Part shown: positions 7,276 through 15,673 of the stretch, piece by piece
Position numbering within the stretch: position 1 is the stretch's first letter
Layout of the letters: the number at the start of each line of letters is the position of its first letter
DNA from: JAVXNW01 sp036645575
GTDB lineage: Bacteria > Bacillota > Clostridia > Christensenellales > Aristaeellaceae
Assembly (NCBI GenBank): GCA_036645575.1
Contig: JAVXNW010000015.1
Span: 1 to 32,992, forward strand
Direction of reading: 5' to 3'
DNA: 32,992 nucleotides
Program-made: the position numbers and the translations under genes
Notes under the pieces: generated by a model
Told to the model about the DNA's origin: nothing
Databases searched by the model: none
What the model saw: the letters and a program-made list of their open reading frames with translations, nothing else

Positions 7276-8145
7276 ATGAAGCCGAAGGATTACCGCTTTA
7301 ACGGAAAGAGACCGCTGGTGCTTGACCAGGCATCGACCGAGGCAAGCGACAAGATCAAGGACATGAAGGACGAACTGGTGCAGCGCACCGAAGAGAACAT
7401 CGAACAGATTGGCAAGCTTCAGGAACGACTGTACGCGGATGGCCGCGAGGGGTTGGTGATCGTCTTGCAGGCGATGGACGCCGCGGGCAAGGATTCGACG
7501 ATCAAGCACGTCATGACCGGCCTCAATCCGCAGGGCGTGGACGTCTACTCGTTCAAGGCCCCGACGGTCAATGAGCTGAAACACGACTTTCTCTGGCGGA
7601 TCGGCAAATGCCTGCCCGAAAAGGGCAAGATCGCCATCTTCAACCGCTCGCACTATGAAGATGTGCTGGCCGTCGGCGTGCTCAAATTGTACGAGAACTT
7701 TGCGCTGCCCGCGCGCTGCCCGGCCGATCAGCTCATCGAAAAACGGATGCGGAGCATTGTCGATTTTGAACAGTACCTCTACGACAGCGGCATTCGCATG
7801 ATGAAGATCTTCCTGCACGTGTCCAAGGACGAGCAGAAAAAGCGCCTGCTCGAGCGGATCGACCGGCCGGAAAAGAACTGGAAGTTCGACGCAGGCGACC
7901 TCAAGGCCCGCGCCATGTGGGACAAATACCAGAAGGCCTACGAGGACACCATCAACGCCACCGCGACCAAGCACTGCCCGTGGTACGTGATCCCGGCCGA
8001 CGACAAGTGGTTCGCGCGCTACCTGATCAGCGAGGCGGTGCTCGACACGCTGGACAAGATGAACCCGCAATACCCCGAACTGGGCGAGGACGAGGCCGCC
8101 GCGCTGCCCGCTCTGCGCGCGCAGTTGATGGACGAGGCCGAATAA
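7276..8145 (+). CDS. PPK2-family polyphosphate kinase
   Basis: About 289 residues, a single PPK2 domain. The enzyme transfers phosphate between polyphosphate and nucleotides. Visible motifs are the Walker A QAMDAAGKDSTIKH (about 64-77), the lid/PNR region with HDFLWR, and Walker B-like IAIFNRSHYEDVL (about 120-132). The RIDRPEKNWKFD tract is typical of the family. The length and single domain suit the class that phosphorylates AMP and/or ADP, but the exact subclass is not decided here. I prefer ATG 7276 over ATG 7270 because AGAGGG at 7264-7269 then has a 6-base spacer. The gene has its own promoter, and a membrane-protein gene follows within 46 bp. Confidence 0.9.
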   Translation: MKPKDYRFNGKRPLVLDQASTEASDKIKDMKDELVQRTEENIEQIGKLQERLYADGREGLVIVLQAMDAAGKDSTIKHVMTGLNPQGVDVYSFKAPTVNELKHDFLWRIGKCLPEKGKIAIFNRSHYEDVLAVGVLKLYENFALPARCPADQLIEKRMRSIVDFEQYLYDSGIRMMKIFLHVSKDEQKKRLLERIDRPEKNWKFDAGDLKARAMWDKYQKAYEDTINATATKHCPWYVIPADDKWFARYLISEAVLDTLDKMNPQYPELGEDEAAALPALRAQLMDEAE

Positions 8146-8151
8146 AGCAGT

Positions 8152-8183
8152 CCCCCTTGCGCATACCATGTGTGCGAAGGGGG
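8152..8183 (+). promoter_or_regulatory. Hairpin that buries the ribosome binding site of the next gene
   Basis: CCCCCTT (8152-8158) pairs with AAGGGGG (8177-8183). The stem continues inward through 8160-8165/8171-8176 with one bulged G. The right arm is the Shine-Dalgarno sequence of the gene starting at 8192. It could be a weak terminator after the kinase gene (followed by CGTTTTG) or a translational control hairpin. Confidence 0.55.
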
Positions 8184-8191
8184 GCGTTTTG

Positions 8192-8632
8192 ATGACGCTT
8201 GGCATACGCGCACAGGCGCTGTGCGCAATTTTAAAAGGGGTGCTCATCGCGGTGGCCGTGACCGCGACGGGCATGGCGCTGCTTGCGCTGTTGGTGGTGA
8301 AATTCGGCCTTGGCGACGGCGCGTTGACGGTGTGCAATCAGGCGATCAAGGTGGCGTCCATCGTGGCGGGCGCGTATGTCGCGGTCGGGCGCGGGGGCAC
8401 GCGCGGGTTTGTGCTGGGCGCGGCGACCGGGCTTTTGTACATGATTTTTAGCTACGCGCTGTACTGCGCGCTCGGCGGCGAGGGCGTATCGGCCATGCTG
8501 CTGACCGGGGAATTTGCGATGGGCGCGGCGATCGGCGCGCTTTCAGGCGCCTTGGTCGCCAACCTGCGCCCCGGAAAAAAGCGCCTGCGAACCCCCAAGC
8601 CCAAGGCCAAAAAGGCTCCGGTCGCGTCCTGA
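8192..8632 (+). CDS. TIGR04086 family (YrzE-like) small membrane protein
   Basis: 146 residues with four predicted transmembrane helices, at approximately 12-40, 45-66, 70-95 and 100-122. A very basic cytoplasmic tail rich in Lys, Arg and Pro follows. The internal GAYVAVGRGGTRGFVLGAATGLLY matches the conserved pattern of the TIGR04086 membrane family of spore-forming Firmicutes, whose function is unknown. I chose ATG 8192 over ATG 8168 because AAGGGGG at 8177-8183 is correctly spaced for the former and lies inside the coding region of the latter. It sits 46 bp after the polyphosphate kinase and probably shares its transcript. Confidence 0.75.
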   Translation: MTLGIRAQALCAILKGVLIAVAVTATGMALLALLVVKFGLGDGALTVCNQAIKVASIVAGAYVAVGRGGTRGFVLGAATGLLYMIFSYALYCALGGEGVSAMLLTGEFAMGAAIGALSGALVANLRPGKKRLRTPKPKAKKAPVAS

Positions 8633-8682
8633 AGCGGAACGCTCGCAGGGACGTTCGGCCAACAAGCGCGACAAAGAACGAC

Positions 8683-8723
8683 AAAAATCGGCCGCTGATG
8701 ATGTCCATCAGCGGCCGATTTTT
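8683..8723. terminator. Strong bidirectional intrinsic terminator
   Basis: A perfect 18-bp stem (8683-8700/8706-8723) with a 5-nt loop has A5 on the left and T5 on the right, so it can stop transcription from both sides. It lies between the TIGR04086 gene (+) and xylB (-). Confidence 0.92.
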
Positions 8724-8756
8724 AGTTGCGATGCGCTAAAAAATCGCTCAAATTCC

Positions 8757-10292
8757 TTACCAGCCCAGCCGCGCGCTTTGGTCGAAGGAGGGCTTGAGGG
8801 CGGGGTAGAGCATTTCGTACAGGCCGAACGCGTCGCCGTAGGCGGCTTGGTTGGCCTTGCACGGAAGCGTCTCGGTCTCCACGCGCAACACCGTGATCGC
8901 CTCGCTCAGGTCGCGCCACACGCCCGCGCCCACGCCCGCGACGAGCACCGCGCCGTATGCGCCGCCCTCGCTGGCCGCCGACATCGTGTAGACCGGCAGG
9001 TCGAACACGTCGGCCTGAATCTGCCGCCACAGGGGCGACGCCGCGCCGCCGCCTGAGGTATAGACCTTCTCGGCGGGCGCGACGCGGGTGATCAGCTCGA
9101 TCACCTGCTTGAGCGAATAGGTGACGCCCTCCATGACCGAGCGGGTCATGTCGCCGCGCGTGGTGCCCAGATTCATGCCGTAAAACACGCTTCGGCAGTT
9201 CGGGTCCGGGTAGGGACAGCGCTCGCCCGCCAGATACGGCAGGTAGATCACGCCGTTTGAGCCGGGCTTCGAGGAAGCCGCCTGCGCGCCCATCAGGTCG
9301 TATACGTTTTGCCCGCTTGCCTTGGCGCGCGCGATCTCGCCCTCGCACAGCGTGTCGCGGTACCAGCGGTAGGCGCTGCCCGCCGCCTGCGTGCAGCCCA
9401 GCGCGTGCCACAGTCCGGGCGCGTTGTTGCAAAACATCTGCAACTTTCCCTCGGGATTTTCGTGGAAGCCCTGAAAGCCCATCGCGACGTTGCCCGCGGT
9501 GCCGATCACGACGCCCAGAATGCCCGGCTTGACAAGGCCCGATCCGGTCGTCTGAATGACCGCGTCGCCGCCGCCCGCGTACACCTTGAGCCCGACGGGA
9601 AGCCCGGTTTCCTGCGCGGCTTCGCGCGTGACAGTGCCCGCAAGGTCGGTTGACTCAAGGGACGTCGGGAAGACGCGCTTGTCAAGGCCCGCCTTTTCGA
9701 TCAGCTGGTCGTTCCACTGGCGCTTTTCGGTATTGAAAAAGCCGGTGCCGGACGCGTCCGATACGTCGATGGCGATTTCGCCCGTCAGCAGGAACCGGAT
9801 ATAATCCTTGGGGCAGCAGAACACGTCCATTCGGGCGTAGTTTTCCGGCTCCAATTCCTTGAGCCAGAGCAATTTTCCGCCGGTGTAGCCGGTCAGCATC
9901 TGGTTGTTGGTGTAGCTGCGCAGCGCAGCGGGGCCGCCGACCAAGCGCGTGAGGTCGTCGCACTGCTTTTGCGTGCGCTGATCGCACCACAGGATCGAGG
10001 GGCGAATCACATGGCGCGCCTGGTCAAGGGCGACCAGCCCGTGCATCTGTCCCGACAGGCTGAGCCCTAAAATCTGCTCGGAGGGCACTTGCGCTTTTTG
10101 GATGATCGCCTGACAGCCGCGCGCGATGGCCGCCCACCAGTCGGCGGGGTTCTGCTCCGCCCAGCCGGGCTTCGGGGTATAGAGCGGGTATTCCTCGGTT
10201 TTGGATGCGACGACGCGACCGGTCTGATCAACGAGGATACATTTGGCGCCCGATGTGCCGATGTCAAGACCGATCAGGTATTGGTTTGCCAT
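8757..10292 (-). CDS. xylB: Xylulokinase
   Basis: A 511-residue FGGY-family sugar kinase that phosphorylates D-xylulose to feed the pentose phosphate pathway. The N-terminal phosphate loop is LIGLDIGTSGAKCILVD. The xylulokinase substrate-binding signature is LSLSGQMHGLVALD (about 76-89), and WCDQRT follows. The second FGGY domain has GGGDAVIQTTGSG and GVVIGTAGNVA, and later TSGGGAASPLWRQIQADV. Length is normal. ATG 10292 has AAGGGAGG at about 10302-10309, overlapping the plsY stop. It is the last gene of the DUF512-der-plsY-xylB run. No xylose isomerase, transporter or XylR is adjacent. Confidence 0.93.
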   Translation of the reverse strand: MANQYLIGLDIGTSGAKCILVDQTGRVVASKTEEYPLYTPKPGWAEQNPADWWAAIARGCQAIIQKAQVPSEQILGLSLSGQMHGLVALDQARHVIRPSILWCDQRTQKQCDDLTRLVGGPAALRSYTNNQMLTGYTGGKLLWLKELEPENYARMDVFCCPKDYIRFLLTGEIAIDVSDASGTGFFNTEKRQWNDQLIEKAGLDKRVFPTSLESTDLAGTVTREAAQETGLPVGLKVYAGGGDAVIQTTGSGLVKPGILGVVIGTAGNVAMGFQGFHENPEGKLQMFCNNAPGLWHALGCTQAAGSAYRWYRDTLCEGEIARAKASGQNVYDLMGAQAASSKPGSNGVIYLPYLAGERCPYPDPNCRSVFYGMNLGTTRGDMTRSVMEGVTYSLKQVIELITRVAPAEKVYTSGGGAASPLWRQIQADVFDLPVYTMSAASEGGAYGAVLVAGVGAGVWRDLSEAITVLRVETETLPCKANQAAYGDAFGLYEMLYPALKPSFDQSARLGW

Positions 10293-10307
10293 AAAGCGCA
10301 GCCTCCC

Positions 10308-10952
10308 TTACTTTTTCATGGACTTGTCGGTGTGCGATATGCGGTCGATTTCCTTGAAATCCAGTTTGTTTTCGGACTTGTGCTTGAGCCGATGGATGTT
10401 GGTGCGGTGCGAAAAGAGCGCCAGCGCCGTGATCAAGAGCGAAAAGCCGATCGCCGCCCAGTCGCCCCAATGAAAGAGCACCGTGAGGAGCGAAAACAGC
10501 GACGCCGACGCGATGGACGCAATCGACATCGTGTGCGTGAACTTGAGCACGATCACTTGGCAGACGACGAGCGCCACGCCGATCAGCGGGTCGAGCACCA
10601 GCACCAGGCCAAGCGATGTCGCAATGCCCTTGCCGCCCTTAAAGCGGAACAGTGCGGGCCAGTTGTGGCCTAGAATCGCGCACAGGCCGCCTAAGCGCGC
10701 ACCCCAAATGCCCCCGAGCCAAAGGCCGATCAGCGCGGCCAGCACGCCCTTGAGCACGTCGCCCAGCAGCGTCAGCAGGCTGGGCACCCAGCCCATCGTG
10801 CGCAGCACGTTGGTCGTGCCCGCACTTTTTGAACCACGGTGGCGCACGTCGAACTTGCCCAGCGCCTTGCTGATGACCACCCCAGTCTGAAAGTTGCCCA
10901 GCAAGTACCCGATCACCGCCACGATTGCCATTTTGACGATCATTTCAATCAC
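10308..10952 (-). CDS. plsY: Glycerol-3-phosphate acyltransferase PlsY
   Basis: About 214 residues, five membrane helices. PlsY transfers acyl groups from acyl-phosphate to glycerol-3-phosphate, the first step of phosphatidic acid synthesis. The three catalytic motifs are visible: RHRGSKSAGTTNVLR, GHNWPALFRFKGGKGIATS, and the C-terminal HRTNIHRLKHKSENKL. The GTG start at 10952 overlaps the der stop (GTGA), implying coupling. An in-frame ATG at 10943 is an alternative start. The C-terminal tail past the last motif is basic and slightly longer than usual. Confidence 0.95.
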   Translation of the reverse strand: MIEMIVKMAIVAVIGYLLGNFQTGVVISKALGKFDVRHRGSKSAGTTNVLRTMGWVPSLLTLLGDVLKGVLAALIGLWLGGIWGARLGGLCAILGHNWPALFRFKGGKGIATSLGLVLVLDPLIGVALVVCQVIVLKFTHTMSIASIASASLFSLLTVLFHWGDWAAIGFSLLITALALFSHRTNIHRLKHKSENKLDFKEIDRISHTDKSMKK

Positions 10953-12280
10953 TTACTACTTTCTTTGCTGCGTTCCCTCAGGATGAAGCGGAGCGGCGTC
11001 CCTTCAAAGCCGAACGACTTGCGGAAATGGTTTTGCAGGTAGCGTTCGTAGGAGAAGTGCATGAGCTTTTCTTCGTTTATGAAGAAGATGAACGTGGGCG
11101 GGCACACGCCGTGCTGCGTCGCGTAGTAGATCTTGAGCCTGCGCCCGTTGGTGCTGGGCGGCGCGAGCGCGACCTGCGCGTCTGAGAGGATGTCGTTGAG
11201 CAGGCCGGTCGTTATGCGGCGGCTGGCCTGGGCGTAGACCGCGCGCACCATGTCCAGAATCTTGTGCGTGCGCTGACCGCTCAGCGCCGAGATGTACAGA
11301 ATCGGCGCGTAGTCCATGAACTTGAGCGCCTCCCTGACCGTCTTTGTGTAGGCTTCGACCGTGCCGGTCTCCTTTTCCATCGCGTCCCACTTGTTGACCA
11401 GGATGATGGCCGCCTTGCCCTGCTCGTCGATGTAGCCCGCAATCTTGGCGTCCTGCTCAGACACGCCTTCCTGCGCGTCGATCACGAGCAGCGCCACGTC
11501 GCACCGGTCGATCGCCGCCAGCGCGCGCACCACCGAAAAGCGCTCGAGCGACTGGTATTCAATGGCGCGCTTGCGCCGAATGCCGGCGGTGTCGATGATG
11601 ACGAACTCGTCGCCGTTGTCGGTTAGGCGCGTGTCAATCGCGTCGCGGGTCGTGCCCGGAATGTTCGAAACCATCACGCGATCCTGCCCAAGCAGGCGGT
11701 TGACCAAGGAGCTCTTGCCCACGTTGGGCTTTCCAACCACCGCGATCTGCACGGCGGTGTGCGGCGCTTCCTCGGCGTCGGGGCTTGGGAAGTACTGGCA
11801 GATGCGGTCCAGCAGGTCGCCGAAGTTCATCATGTTGACCGATGAAATGGCGATCGGGTCGCCCATGCCCAGCTGATAAAAGTCGTAAATCTCGTTGGTC
11901 TGCGCGACGTTGTCGATCTTGTTGACCACCAGCACGAGCGGCTTTTTGCTGCGGCGCAGCATGTCCGCGACCGTCTCGTCGTCCGCCGTCATGCCCTCGC
12001 GCCCGTCCACAAAGAACAGGATCACGTCGCAGGTCTCAATCGCGATTTCCGCCTGCATCCGCATCTGCCGAAGCAGCACGTCCTCGCTGTTGGGGTCGAT
12101 GCCGCCCGTGTCGATCAGCGTAAACTGGTAGTTTTGCCACTCGCAGTCCGCATAGACGCGGTCGCGGGTCACGCCGGGCGTGTCCTCCACGATCGATATG
12201 CGCCGTCCGGCGATCTTGTTAAAAAAAGTGGACTTGCCCACGTTCGGGCGCCCCACAATTGCCACCAATGGTTTTGCCAT
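10949..12280 (-). CDS. der: Ribosome biogenesis GTPase Der (EngA)
   Basis: 443 residues with two tandem GTPase domains and a C-terminal KH-like domain, normal for Der, which acts in 50S subunit assembly. Domain 1 has G1 GRPNVGKST (10-18), DTPGVTRD, DTGG and NKID. Domain 2 has G1 GKPNVGKSS (about 181-189), NIPGTTRD, DTAGIRRK and NKWD. The KH-like domain holds RLKIYYATQHGVCPPTF. The ATG is one base after the upstream DUF512 gene, whose last codons supply TAGGAGG. The plsY start overlaps its stop. Confidence 0.97.
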   Translation of the reverse strand: MAKPLVAIVGRPNVGKSTFFNKIAGRRISIVEDTPGVTRDRVYADCEWQNYQFTLIDTGGIDPNSEDVLLRQMRMQAEIAIETCDVILFFVDGREGMTADDETVADMLRRSKKPLVLVVNKIDNVAQTNEIYDFYQLGMGDPIAISSVNMMNFGDLLDRICQYFPSPDAEEAPHTAVQIAVVGKPNVGKSSLVNRLLGQDRVMVSNIPGTTRDAIDTRLTDNGDEFVIIDTAGIRRKRAIEYQSLERFSVVRALAAIDRCDVALLVIDAQEGVSEQDAKIAGYIDEQGKAAIILVNKWDAMEKETGTVEAYTKTVREALKFMDYAPILYISALSGQRTHKILDMVRAVYAQASRRITTGLLNDILSDAQVALAPPSTNGRRLKIYYATQHGVCPPTFIFFINEEKLMHFSYERYLQNHFRKSFGFEGTPLRFILRERSKESSK

Positions 12281-12281
12281 G

Positions 12282-13586
12282 TCAGCCTCCTACCGGTAAG
12301 CCGGAGAGCGCATTTACGAGCGCTTCCCCGCTTGATACCTTGATAATCGGAACGCCCAGCGTTCGGGTGACGCTCGTTAGCGGCATATCGTCAAGAAAGA
12401 CATCTTCGCCTTCGCGCAGCATACTTTCGCAGATCAGGATGCGCTCGGCCGCGCAGCCCGACAGGGTTCGGATGAGGTCGCTTCCGGTCAGCAGTCCGGA
12501 CACGGTGACGGTTGGCCCGAAAAAGTGGTTTTCGGTCGCGCGCACCTCGCAGTCCACGCCCGGGATCGGCATGTCATCCAACAGTTTTTGCAAAAACGGC
12601 GCAACCGATACGCCGCACGCGAGCACGACGCGCGCCGGGCGCACCTTGGAAAAGTCCGCGTCCCGCCAAGCGGAGCGATACTGCGTCTCGAGCAAGCGGC
12701 ACAGCCCCACGCCGTTTTCGATCTGCGGATAGTCGCCATAGGCTTCGTCCGTCGGAAAGTCGCGCCCCGCCAGCAGGTAGAACTCGTCGGCCGGATGCAC
12801 AAACGGATCGCCCAATTCCGCCAGGCATTTTTCGCGCACCGCGTCAATCTGGGTAAGCACGCGCGCCGCGCCCGCGCGGTCGTAGGGCGCGATCGGGTAG
12901 AGGCCTTCGCGGTGGGTGGTCAGCCCCACCGGCACCACCGCAAGGGAGCGCGCGTGGGGCCAAAGCAGCAGCAGTTCGCGCATCGTCTGATCGAGCGCGG
13001 GGCCGTCGTTGAGTCCGGGGCAGAGCACCGCCTGCGTGTGAAAGGACAGCCCCGCCTGCGCAAGCTTTGTGAGCTGCGCATAGCCTTGGGCGCCCTTTTC
13101 CTGCCCCAGCAGGCGCGCGCGAAGCGTTGGGTCGGTCGCGTGGATGGATATGTACAGCGGGGCGCAGCGCCGCGCGATGATGCGGTCCAGTTCCTGCTCG
13201 CTCACGTTGGTCAGCGTCACAAAGTTGCCCATCATGAGCGACATTCGCCAGTCGTCGTCCTTGACGCGCAGCGTGGGGCGCGTGTGCGCGGGCAGCTGAT
13301 CGACAAAGCAGAACAGGCAATGGTTGATGCAGTCGCGCTGGCAGGACATGAGCGGCTGATCAAAGCCCAACCCCATCGGGTCGTACCGCCCCTTGCGCAG
13401 CGAAAATTCCAGACGCGCTTCGCCGCGCGCGATCGAAAGCGTCAGGCGCGTCGCGCAGGTAAACGCCTGATAGTCGATGAAGTCGCGCAGACGCCGCCCG
13501 TTGATTGACAGGAGCATGTCCCCCGGCAAGAGCCCCGCGCGCGCGCAGACGCTTCCGGCGTCCACCCGGACAATGCGATGCGGCAT
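12282..13586 (-). CDS. Radical SAM / DUF512 protein with N-terminal PDZ-like domain
   Basis: About 434 residues. The N-terminal PDZ-like region (1-70) has AGLLPGDMLLSINGRRL. The radical-SAM cluster motif CX3CX2C is C86-INH-C90-LF-C93, with another cysteine at 82. A TIM-barrel-like segment (YISIHATDP, QAVLCPGLND) and the C-terminal DUF512 region (TGSDLI, LREGEDVFLDDM) follow. The family commonly neighbours der in Clostridia; the reaction is unknown to me. The open frame extends upstream to 13721, but I prefer ATG 13586, which begins MPHRIVRVDAGS and has GGAGGT four bases away. It heads the DUF512-der-plsY-xylB operon with a 1-bp gap to der. Confidence 0.88.
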   Translation of the reverse strand: MPHRIVRVDAGSVCARAGLLPGDMLLSINGRRLRDFIDYQAFTCATRLTLSIARGEARLEFSLRKGRYDPMGLGFDQPLMSCQRDCINHCLFCFVDQLPAHTRPTLRVKDDDWRMSLMMGNFVTLTNVSEQELDRIIARRCAPLYISIHATDPTLRARLLGQEKGAQGYAQLTKLAQAGLSFHTQAVLCPGLNDGPALDQTMRELLLLWPHARSLAVVPVGLTTHREGLYPIAPYDRAGAARVLTQIDAVREKCLAELGDPFVHPADEFYLLAGRDFPTDEAYGDYPQIENGVGLCRLLETQYRSAWRDADFSKVRPARVVLACGVSVAPFLQKLLDDMPIPGVDCEVRATENHFFGPTVTVSGLLTGSDLIRTLSGCAAERILICESMLREGEDVFLDDMPLTSVTRTLGVPIIKVSSGEALVNALSGLPVGG

Positions 13587-13671
13587 ACATACCTCCACTT
13601 TCGAACACAGCTTGAATACCATATCATTATTATGGCCAGTTTCCATCAGTTCGTCAAGCGCTTCTGGGAAA

Positions 13672-13707
13672 ATTATAGCACCGCGCAGGCGAAAGCCTAA
13701 GCGGTGC
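13672..13707 (-). promoter_or_regulatory. Hairpin merged with an extended -10 promoter, between araB and DUF512
   Basis: On the minus strand, GCACCGC/GCGGTGC (outer) and AGGC/GCCT (inner) form a GAAA/TTTC-looped hairpin (13678-13707). It is followed at once by TATAATTTT (hexamer 13672-13677) preceded by TGC, an extended -10. A weak -35 TTAGGC falls 17 bp upstream, inside the hairpin. The same DNA could end araB transcription and start the DUF512 operon. Confidence 0.5.
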
Positions 13708-13743
13708 CATAAGTGCTTCACAATTAGAAGGCGAAAACGCGCC

Positions 13744-15408
13744 TTATTTGCTCTGCTCGGTCTTGATTTCCTTGAGGCGCTTCATCACGTCGTTTTCGCC
13801 GCGCCCGAAATAGTCGTGCAGGCGCGCGTATTGCTGGTACAGCTTTTCATAGACGCGCTGGTTTTCTGCGATCGGCTTGTACACCACGTCGAGCACGCCG
13901 CCCATCTCCTTGGCCGCATCCACGATTGAATCGTAGCCGCCCGCCGCCTTGCCCGCCGCCAACGCGCCAAACATGGCCGAGCCAAGCGCCGGGGCCTGGG
14001 TCGAGCGCGCAATGCGGATCTCGCGCCCGGTCACGTCCGCGTACACCTGCATCACAAAGGGGTTCTTCTGCGCGATGCCGCCGCACGCGTACAGGTTTTT
14101 GATGTGCACGCCGCTTTGCTCAAACGTGTCGAAGATCATCCGCGCGCCGTAGGCGGTCGCCTCAATCAGCGCCCGGTACATTTCCTCCGGCTTGGTCGTC
14201 AGCGTCATGCCCAGCATCATCCCCGACAGCCGTCCGTCCACCAGCACCGAGCGGTTGCCGTTCCACCAGTCAAGCGCCACCAGGCCACTTTCGCCCACCT
14301 TGAACTGCTTTGCCTTTTCGGTCAGCAGCACGTGCAGCGAGACGCCCTGCGCGCGCGCCTCTTGGGCGTAGGCCTCCGGCACGCAGTTGTCCACGAACCA
14401 GTTGAAGTGGTCGCCCATCATCTGGCTGGCCTCGTAGCCAAGCAGCCCCGGAATCACGCCGTCCTCGACCACGCCGCACATGCCGGGCACGATGCACTCC
14501 TTGTCATACACCATGATGTGGCAGGTGGAGGTGCCCATGATCATCAGCATGTCGCCCGACTGCGTAAGCCCGGTCGGCGGAAGCGATACGTGCGCGTCCA
14601 CGTTGGCCACCGCGACCGCGGTGCCCGCCCTAAGGCCGGTCAGCTTGGCCGCCTCGGGCGTAATCGTGCCCGCCTTGGCGCCGATCGGGTAGATGTCGCG
14701 CGACAGCTTTTCATCGACCACGTGCTCGAGGCGCGGGTCGAGCGCCTTGAAAAATTCGTTTGAAGGGTAGCCCTTGGTCTTGTGCCAGAGCGCCTTGTAG
14801 CCCGCCGTGCAGCTGTTGCGCGCCTCGACGCCGGTCAATTGCCAGATGACCCAGTCGGCGGCCTCCATGAAGCGGTCGGCGTCTTCGTAGACGTCGGGCG
14901 CTTCCTTGAGCGTCTGCCAGATCTTCGGGAACATCCACTCGCTCGACGTCTTGCCGCCGTAGCGCGCCATGAACGCTTCGCCGCGCTCCAGGGCGATGCG
15001 GTTGAGGTCGTCCGCCTCTTTTTGCGCCGCGTGGTGCTTCCACAGCTTGATGTAGGCGTGCGGGTTGTGCTTGTATTTTTCATAAAAGCAAAGGGGGACG
15101 CCCGCCTTGTCGGTCGCAATCAGCGTGCAGGCGGTAAAGTCGATGCCCACGCCGATCACGTCATCGGGCGATATGCCGCTTAATTTGATCGCTTCGGGGA
15201 TCGTGTAGGCAAGGCAATCGAGGTAGTCCTGCGGGTGCTCAAGCGCCCAGTCGGGCGCAAGCCTCGTGCCATCGGGAAGCGCCTCGTCCATGACGCCATG
15301 CGGGTAATCCATCGTCGCGCTGCCCAATTCGCGGCCGGTGCCGATCTCGACCACCAGCGCGCGCGCGGAGAGCGTGCCATAGTCAATGCCAAGTGCATAT
15401 TTGCTCAT
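13744..15408 (-). CDS. araB: Ribulokinase
   Basis: A 554-residue FGGY kinase of typical AraB length, phosphorylating L-ribulose in arabinose catabolism. The N-terminal loop is YALGIDYGTLSARALVVE; the GVGIDFTACTLIATD region, KLWKHHAAQKEAD and EWMFPKIWQTL are AraB-like. The second domain has ANVDAHVSLPPTG, MIMGTSTCHIM and CGVVEDGVIPGLLGYE. Near the C-terminus YACGGIAQKNPFVMQVYADV is the adenosine-binding region. ATG 15408 has AGGAGGAGG upstream. It is monocistronic, with htpG's terminator upstream and 157 bp to the next gene; no araA, araD or regulator is nearby. An AAGGCG/CGCCTT hairpin lies just past its stop. Confidence 0.94.
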   Translation of the reverse strand: MSKYALGIDYGTLSARALVVEIGTGRELGSATMDYPHGVMDEALPDGTRLAPDWALEHPQDYLDCLAYTIPEAIKLSGISPDDVIGVGIDFTACTLIATDKAGVPLCFYEKYKHNPHAYIKLWKHHAAQKEADDLNRIALERGEAFMARYGGKTSSEWMFPKIWQTLKEAPDVYEDADRFMEAADWVIWQLTGVEARNSCTAGYKALWHKTKGYPSNEFFKALDPRLEHVVDEKLSRDIYPIGAKAGTITPEAAKLTGLRAGTAVAVANVDAHVSLPPTGLTQSGDMLMIMGTSTCHIMVYDKECIVPGMCGVVEDGVIPGLLGYEASQMMGDHFNWFVDNCVPEAYAQEARAQGVSLHVLLTEKAKQFKVGESGLVALDWWNGNRSVLVDGRLSGMMLGMTLTTKPEEMYRALIEATAYGARMIFDTFEQSGVHIKNLYACGGIAQKNPFVMQVYADVTGREIRIARSTQAPALGSAMFGALAAGKAAGGYDSIVDAAKEMGGVLDVVYKPIAENQRVYEKLYQQYARLHDYFGRGENDVMKRLKEIKTEQSK

Positions 15409-15626
15409 GATGGGAACCTCCTCCTAATCGATAAAAACGCAAGCATGTCCTTGATTCGACAATACGACGGGCGGAGGCGAAAATCCTGCCTATCGGAAAA
15501 ATTCGAAACCAATTCCGTGAAATTTGAACCTGCGCAGACCCAACGCGCTCGGGCGAAAACCCGCGCGCAACAATGCGGGCGCCTTGCCGCCCCGCGAAAA
15601 AGGGCGGGCATCTTTGCGCGTTTTCT
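15409..15626. other. Intergenic stretch upstream of araB
   Basis: No gene seen. It holds the araB ribosome binding site (15415-15424) and must contain its promoter, but I find no convincing -35/-10 pair. Several GC-rich palindromic patches (for example CCCGCGCGC near 15560) have no clear role. Confidence 0.5.
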
Positions 15627-15660
15627 AAAAAAGGCCGCCCCGCGAAGGTGGCGGGGCGAC
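15627..15660 (-). terminator. Intrinsic terminator of htpG
   Basis: A 10-bp GC stem (15651-15660 with 15634-15643, one G-T pair) with a 7-nt loop is followed on the minus strand by CC and T6 (15627-15632), 14 bases past the htpG stop. Confidence 0.88.
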
Positions 15661-15673
15661 CCTTTGGAAAAAT

